A stretch of DNA of 64,000 nt, from NCBI GenBank assembly GCA_010672785.1, contig JAAHFX010000009.1:152516-216515 (forward strand), in the 5' to 3' direction. Source of the DNA: Sphaerospermopsis sp. SIO1G1. GTDB lineage: Bacteria > Cyanobacteriota > Cyanobacteriia > Cyanobacteriales > Nostocaceae. The notes beneath the pieces are model-generated. The model saw only the letters and a program-made list of their open reading frames with translations. It ran no database searches and was not told where the DNA came from. Positions 62,200 through 64,000 of this stretch are shown piece by piece. How positions within the stretch are numbered: position 1 is the stretch's first letter; every line of letters starts with the position of its first letter. Position numbers and translations under genes: made by a program.

Positions 62200-64000
62200 A
62201 TGTCATCTTATGAATTTCACATATCTGTCACCCCAGTAGGACAAAATGACTATTTGGTGAGAACAGAACAAGTAGCGCCCGGAGTACCATTAGCAGAAGA
62301 GCTAGTGAGTTGGCCTGTATCTGAGTGGATAGCAGCAGCAGGACATTTAATGAATGATCCTTTACAAATGGTGCTACAAGGGGATGCGATGGCAAGAAAC
62401 TCTGTCAACTTCATAGCATTAGGACAACAATTATACAATGCTCTGTTCCAGGGAACTCTCAGAGATAGTTGGATTACAGCCCAAGGAATAGCCCAAAATC
62501 AACAACAGGTATTACGCTTACGTTTAGGATTAAAAGATACCAAGTTAGCTCGCTTACCGTGGGAAGTGATGCACGCAGGCGATCGCCCTTTAGCTACAGG
62601 CCCTTATATAGCTTTTTCTCGTTACCAAACAGGTATTTCTGCCACTTCCAGATTACCTACCCACAAAATTGCTTCCCAAGATGACACCAGTATCAAGGTG
62701 TTAATGATTATTTCCTCGCCTACAGATCAAGTGCGATTAGACTTACTTAAACAAGAGGCTATTAATCTTCAATCTGAACTGCAACGAACAATTCCCCACT
62801 CCACAGACAACACTAGTTTCATTCCCGAAATTGAACTTACTGTTTTAGATCAACCAGGTAGAGAAGAATTAACCCAAGCCTTAGAACAAGGTAGATATCA
62901 AGTCTTGCACTATTCTGGCCACAGTAACTCAGGCGCAAATGGGGGAGAAATTTATTTAGTTAGCAGCAGAACTGGGTTAACAGAAACCTTGAGTGGTGAT
63001 GACTTAGCAGGTTTGTTAGTCAACAATAACATTCAAATGGCGGTGTTTAACTCCTGTTTAGGAGCATACAGTGCCAAATCAGATGCTTCTGGGGATATAG
63101 GAGAGCGCAATTTAACAGAAAGTTTAGTTAAAAGAGGAATTAGTAGTGTTCTAGCCATGTCAGAACGGATTCCTGATGAAGTTGCACTGACACTAACGCA
63201 ATTATTTTACCGCAATTTAAGTCAGGGTTATCCCTTAGATTTATGTGTGAGTCGGGTGCGTCAAGGTTTAATTTCTGCCTATGGTTCTCACCAGATGTAC
63301 TGGGCGCTGCCAACTTTATACCTTCACCAAGAATTTGAGGGTTTTCTCGCTTCACAATTGGGATTAACCCCTACTTCTGATTCCCTCAACGGCTATCAAT
63401 CACCCATAGAAACATTTCCCTATGGAATTTATGGGGATACAAGTGATTTAGAAATACCTCTAACACCGGATGAAATGAAGCCCTCTGGCTTAGTTAGAGA
63501 TCCGGCGGACTTAGATTGGTTAGAAGATGATTCTTGGGGAGATATGGAGGATGATTTAGAATACGATACCGATTATGAGGATGATACAGCTATTGTTGCT
63601 GATTTATTCCGTCAATTAGAAAATTCTGCAACAGAGGTAGAAGTACCAATGAAGGCAGAGTCACAAATACAACCAACAGATAGTTTTCTTCAGGCACAAC
63701 AGCCAGCCCCTTCAGCAGAAGATGATGATGTCTGGGGAGATAGTGCCACCCCAACAATTCCCAATCAAGCTGATCATCAACAGGTTTCGCCACCAATCCC
63801 ATTACCACCCCAAAATCAACTCCGTCGTCGTCTGTGGCCAATTGTGGCTATTGGTGGAGCAGCTTTGGTTGCAGTAATTGGCTTGGGTTGGTGGTGGAAT
63901 AGTCGTCAATCTTTAGATCGGATCATCCAACAACTACCAGAGCGAAACATTCCTCAAAGTAAATTAACTCCTATTGATTTGCAAACATCTTCCACTGGTA
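62200..64000 (+). CDS. hetF: HetF, CHAT-domain protease needed for heterocyst differentiation (runs off the window)
   Basis: The 600 codons seen are the N-terminal part. It starts MSSYEFHISVTPVGQNDYLV and continues through EELVSWPVSEW and LRLGLKDTKLARLPWEVMHA to the caspase-like CHAT core: His241 in LHYSGHSNSGANGGEIYLV and Cys286 in MAVFNSCLGAYSAKSD, the likely catalytic dyad. Residues 425-545 are acidic and disordered, followed by one membrane helix (IVAIGGAALVAVIGLGWWW, 548-566), and then the sequence leaves the window. HetF is, to my memory, about 800 residues, acts on PatA/HetR levels and needs its Cys. Other cyanobacterial CHAT proteins share the N-terminus, so the assignment rests on overall resemblance and this context. 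Confidence 0.78.
   Translation, partial: MSSYEFHISVTPVGQNDYLVRTEQVAPGVPLAEELVSWPVSEWIAAAGHLMNDPLQMVLQGDAMARNSVNFIALGQQLYNALFQGTLRDSWITAQGIAQNQQQVLRLRLGLKDTKLARLPWEVMHAGDRPLATGPYIAFSRYQTGISATSRLPTHKIASQDDTSIKVLMIISSPTDQVRLDLLKQEAINLQSELQRTIPHSTDNTSFIPEIELTVLDQPGREELTQALEQGRYQVLHYSGHSNSGANGGEIYLVSSRTGLTETLSGDDLAGLLVNNNIQMAVFNSCLGAYSAKSDASGDIGERNLTESLVKRGISSVLAMSERIPDEVALTLTQLFYRNLSQGYPLDLCVSRVRQGLISAYGSHQMYWALPTLYLHQEFEGFLASQLGLTPTSDSLNGYQSPIETFPYGIYGDTSDLEIPLTPDEMKPSGLVRDPADLDWLEDDSWGDMEDDLEYDTDYEDDTAIVADLFRQLENSATEVEVPMKAESQIQPTDSFLQAQQPAPSAEDDDVWGDSATPTIPNQADHQQVSPPIPLPPQNQLRRRLWPIVAIGGAALVAVIGLGWWWNSRQSLDRIIQQLPERNIPQSKLTPIDLQTSSTG

Noticed and set aside
1..64000. tRNA, rRNA, RNase P, tmRNA and intact transposase genes
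   Set aside because: I looked through the intergenic stretches and found no convincing case.

Overview
The window is chromosomal DNA of an AT-rich filamentous, heterocyst-forming cyanobacterium (order Nostocales; a Dolichospermum/Aphanizomenon/Anabaena-type genome is my best guess). The basis is hetR, a probable hetF and an NsiR1-type small-RNA array, together with psaK, chlorophyll and bilin enzymes, ferredoxin-thioredoxin reductase, many GCGATCGC (HIP1) octamers, and long heptanucleotide (STRR) repeats between genes. No tRNA, rRNA, CRISPR array or intact transposase gene was seen.

Layout. 0.3-7.4 kb: hetR, a coiled-coil/DMT-permease fusion with internal 129-bp repeats, a PiT phosphate transporter and a zinc alcohol-dehydrogenase-family enzyme, all on the minus strand. 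7.5-10.8 kb: a tiny zinc-ribbon-like gene, a dead Rpn-family nuclease gene, trpF, psaK and a site-2 protease. 11-15 kb: a low-oxygen tetrapyrrole cluster, hemN and heme oxygenase diverging from acsF (chlA). 15-27.6 kb: an FHA-kinase, recN, an Ap4A phosphorylase-like gene, a TspO-like protein, proS, a DM13 protein, hpnA-hpnH (hopanoids) and queC. 28-36 kb: a Gfo/Idh oxidoreductase, a ParM-like actin with a small coiled-coil partner, a CPBP protease, a DUF3326 protein, a ferredoxin and a Pro/Glu-repeat membrane protein. 36.5-48.4 kb: pheS, surE, an MBL hydrolase, ribF, moxR, an unusual AlbA_2/ATPase/RRM fusion, a diheme cytochrome c and secA. 48.5-49.7 kb: toxin-antitoxin remnants, including an intact mazF behind an antitoxin frame with a premature stop. 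49.9-52.5 kb: a DUF58 protein, ftrC, a DUF309 protein and an lptA-like gene. 52.8-54 kb: eight NsiR1-like small-RNA units, each with a TCCGGA element. 54.3-64 kb: thioredoxin-like and OB-like small proteins, a membrane-anchored subtilisin, thiD, lptF and lptB, then hetF running off the right edge.

How the parts relate. hetR (master regulator), hetF (CHAT-type protease needed for differentiation) and the NsiR1 array all belong to heterocyst development. The low-oxygen hemN/ho/acsF set would suit micro-oxic cells. lptA lies on one side of the array, while lptB-lptF lie in opposite orientation next to hetF. A single inversion of about 9 kb between repeat remnants at 52.54 and 61.7-61.9 kb would make lptA-lptB-lptF collinear and put the array beside hetF, so I suspect an inversion. 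Intergenic space is heavily colonised by STRRs and at least four families of small inverted-repeat (MITE-like) elements, one nested inside another.
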